Shown here one piece after another: positions 62,219 to 64,000 of a stretch of DNA of 64,000 bases. Positions within the stretch are counted from its first letter, which is position 1. Every line of letters starts with the position of its first letter. Made by a program: the position numbers and the translations under genes. The DNA comes from BOG-994 sp049514215 (GTDB lineage Bacteria > Pseudomonadota > Gammaproteobacteria > Burkholderiales > Burkholderiaceae_D): the NCBI GenBank assembly GCA_049514215.1, contig JBEKVI010000012.1, forward strand, positions 25,191 through 89,190, written 5' to 3'. The notes below the pieces were generated by a model. It did no database searches. It was not told the origin of the DNA and worked only from the letters and a program-made list of their open reading frames with translations.

Positions 62219-63206
62219 AGAAGGCCTCCACGACAGCGCCATCCTGCTTCTGACCATCGGGGAAGAAGAGGCGGCCGAGGTTTTCAAGTACCTGGCTCCG
62301 GGCGAGGTGCAAAAGCTCGGGCAGACCATGGCCAAGCTTTCGGGTGTTTCCCGGGACAAGGTCGAAAACGTCTTGGGACGGTTTCGCAGCGACGCCGAAA
62401 GCAACAGCTCGCTTGGCATGAACTCGGACGAATACATCCGCAATGTCCTCACCAAGGCGCTTGGGGTCGACAAGGCGGGGCTGCTCCTAGACCGCATCCT
62501 GCAGGGCAACGATGCCAGCGGCATCGAAGGACTGAAGTGGATGGACGCACCAAGCGTGGCCGAGCTCATCAAAAATGAGCACCCGCAGATCATCGCCTCG
62601 ATTCTGGCCCACCTCGAGCGCGATCATGCCTCGTCGATCCTCAGCAATTTTCCCGAACGCACGCGCAACGAAGTGGTGCTGCGCATCGCAACTTTGGATG
62701 GGATTCAGCCCAATGCCCTTCGGGAACTCAACGACGTCCTAACCAAGCTCCTCTCCGGAGGCGGCCGTGTCAAGAAGACGACCATGGGCGGCGTTCGGGC
62801 AGCCGCCGAGATCCTGAACTTCATCGGTTCAACCAACGAGGCGTCCGTCATCGAAAGCGTTCGCCAATACGACCCGGAACTGGCTCAGCAGATCCTCGAC
62901 GAGATGTTCGTGTTCGACAATCTGCTGGATCTGGACGACCGCGGCATCCAGCTGCTCTTGCGCGAGATTCAGTCGGAGTCCCTCATCATTGCATTGAAGG
63001 GGGCCAACGAAGAGCTGCGCGAGAAGATCTTCAAGAACATGTCCCAGCGCGCCGGCGAGATGCTGCGCGAGGATCTCGAGGCCAAAGGCCCCGTGCGCGT
63101 CTCGGAGGTCGAGGCCGAACAGAAGGAAATCCTCAAGACGGTCAGGCGCTTGGCCGACGAGGGACAGCTGGTGCTGGGTGGCAAGGGGGAGGACAACTTT
63201 GTCTGA
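62211..63206 (+). CDS. fliG: Flagellar motor switch protein FliG
   Basis: Rotor protein that transmits torque and switching. 331 aa. N-domain contacts FliF; the middle domain has the EHPQ motif (KNEHPQIIASILAHLE); the C-domain has the charged torque helix region (VFDNLLDLDDRGIQLLLREI). ATGGATGA forms an 8-base overlap with fliF, and the stop overlaps the fliH start likewise. Confidence 0.96.
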   Translation: MDEEGLHDSAILLLTIGEEEAAEVFKYLAPGEVQKLGQTMAKLSGVSRDKVENVLGRFRSDAESNSSLGMNSDEYIRNVLTKALGVDKAGLLLDRILQGNDASGIEGLKWMDAPSVAELIKNEHPQIIASILAHLERDHASSILSNFPERTRNEVVLRIATLDGIQPNALRELNDVLTKLLSGGGRVKKTTMGGVRAAAEILNFIGSTNEASVIESVRQYDPELAQQILDEMFVFDNLLDLDDRGIQLLLREIQSESLIIALKGANEELREKIFKNMSQRAGEMLREDLEAKGPVRVSEVEAEQKEILKTVRRLADEGQLVLGGKGEDNFV

Positions 63207-63801
63207 GCGCCTCATCTCCAAGGAGAACCTGGCCGCCTACGAGCGTTGGGAAGGGATTTCCTTCGACACGCCTAAGCTTGCCGAGCGCAAGAACGTGGTC
63301 TTGCCCACGGCCGACGAAGTCGAGGCGCTCCAGCAACGCGCCCACGACGAGGGATTTGCGCAGGGTCTGCAGGAAGCCAAGGAGGAGGTGAAGCGCCTTG
63401 CGGCCACGGCCGGCGCCTTTACGGGCGCGGTCAAGGGAATCGAGGCCGATCTCGCAGACGCGCTGTTGACGCTGTCTTTGGATCTGGCGCAGCGGATCAT
63501 CCGTCAGTCGCTCGCCATTCGTCCCGAACTGGTGCTTCCGGTCGTCCAGGAAGCATTGCGCGGACTGGCGGGCTCTTACCAGAACAATATTCTCGTTCTT
63601 AATCCTGCCGATGCGGAGCTGGTCAGTCGCCATGCCGGGGAAGACCTGACCAAAAACGGATGGCGCGTCGTCGTGGACGAACGCATCGAGGCCGGAGGCT
63701 GCCGCGTGGAGTCCAATAGCGGCGAAGTCGATGCCACTTTGGAGAAGCGCTGGAAGATCGCGATGGCCAACCTGGGACGAAGTGATGCCTGGATTGTCTG
63801 A
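63199..63801 (+). CDS. fliH: Flagellar export ATPase regulator FliH
   Basis: Binds and holds back the FliI ATPase at the export gate. TTG 63199, with GGAGG 6 bases before it, gives 200 aa starting MSERLISKENLAAYERWEGI; a GTG at 63178 lacks a better site. A helical stalk with GFAQGLQEAKEEVKRLA leads to the conserved C-domain (LTLSLDLAQRIIRQSLAIRP, GGCRVESNSGEVDATLEKRW). It overlaps fliG by 8 bases and fliI by 17. Confidence 0.92.
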   Translation: MSERLISKENLAAYERWEGISFDTPKLAERKNVVLPTADEVEALQQRAHDEGFAQGLQEAKEEVKRLAATAGAFTGAVKGIEADLADALLTLSLDLAQRIIRQSLAIRPELVLPVVQEALRGLAGSYQNNILVLNPADAELVSRHAGEDLTKNGWRVVVDERIEAGGCRVESNSGEVDATLEKRWKIAMANLGRSDAWIV

Positions 63802-64000
63802 ACCCAAGAGCGCAACCGAGGGTTGGAAGGCCTTCCTTGCCAGCTGCGGTGGCGTGCTCACGCAAGTCGAGCCCGTCCAGAGCGAAGGCAAACTGATCCG
63901 GGTCGCCGGCCTCGTGATGGAAGCGGTGGGACTGCGCTTGCCGGTGGGAGGAGCCTGCCTCATTCACCAAGACGGCCTGCCCCCGGCAGAAGCCGAAGTC
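63785..64000 (+). CDS. fliI: Flagellar export ATPase FliI, 5' part
   Basis: The first 72 codons of the ATPase that powers flagellar protein export, cut by the window end. The N-terminal domain reads MPGLSEPKSATEGWKAFLAS and then GKLIRVAGLVMEAVGLRLPV, matching the FliI barrel. The Walker motifs lie beyond the window. Confidence 0.9.
   Translation, partial: MPGLSEPKSATEGWKAFLASCGGVLTQVEPVQSEGKLIRVAGLVMEAVGLRLPVGGACLIHQDGLPPAEAEV

Overview
The window looks like a chromosomal segment of a motile, high-GC betaproteobacterium of Burkholderiales type. The evidence is gene order, not a database match: pilQ-aroK-aroB-dgt followed by gltBD, infA placed between secY and rpmJ, and a fliC-fliD-fliS-fliT / fliE-fliFGHI flagellar layout. 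No rRNA, tRNA, CRISPR array or complete insertion sequence was seen. The one mobile-type gene is a REP-associated tyrosine transposase (RAYT), followed by two inverted REP-like units.

Layout. 1-4.0 kb: the 3' end of pilQ (type IV pilus secretin), a strong terminator, then overlapping aroK, aroB and dgt. 4.0-4.9 kb: the RAYT gene and its REP-like pair. 4.9-11.2 kb: gltB and gltD, the two subunits of NADPH glutamate synthase. 11.2-15.5 kb: two small unknown proteins, apt, an exported metallo-beta-lactamase-fold protein and an oxalate/formate-type MFS transporter. 15.6-19.8 kb (minus): dsbD, a small unknown gene and an EAL-CBS-GGDEF protein whose signature motifs are both degenerate.

20.0-36.5 kb (minus): the S10, spc and alpha ribosomal protein operons with secY, infA, rpmJ and rpoA. 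The cluster is cut at the S10/spc boundary (29.1-31.7 kb) by a PAP2-type phosphatase gene and an EAL-HDOD signalling gene. rplN has its own sigma70-like promoter, S10 ends in a hairpin followed by a T run, and rpsJ is not upstream of rplC.

37-64 kb: an SMP-30/gluconolactonase-like exported protein and a diguanylate cyclase; then the late flagellar genes fliC, flaG, fliD, fliS, a fliT-like gene, a small basic protein, a fliK-like gene, a stand-alone FlhB C-terminal domain and a YcgR/PilZ brake; a lipoprotein; a signalling block (HD-GYP, MHYT-GGDEF-EAL, multi-PAS GGDEF, hybrid histidine kinase); three small genes including a FlbD-like one; and fliE divergent from fliF-fliG-fliH-fliI, the last cut by the window end.

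The main theme is cyclic-di-GMP control of motility. Makers, breakers, inactive-looking homologues and a PilZ effector lie among the flagellar genes. Flagellar sigma28-like promoters are seen before fliC (strong) and the MHYT-GGDEF-EAL gene (good), and a weaker one before the EAL-HDOD gene lodged in the ribosomal cluster. The least-described elements are that split ribosomal cluster, the doubly degenerate EAL-CBS-GGDEF protein, the small basic protein between fliT and fliK, and the repeated 8-base gene overlaps in the flagellar operons.
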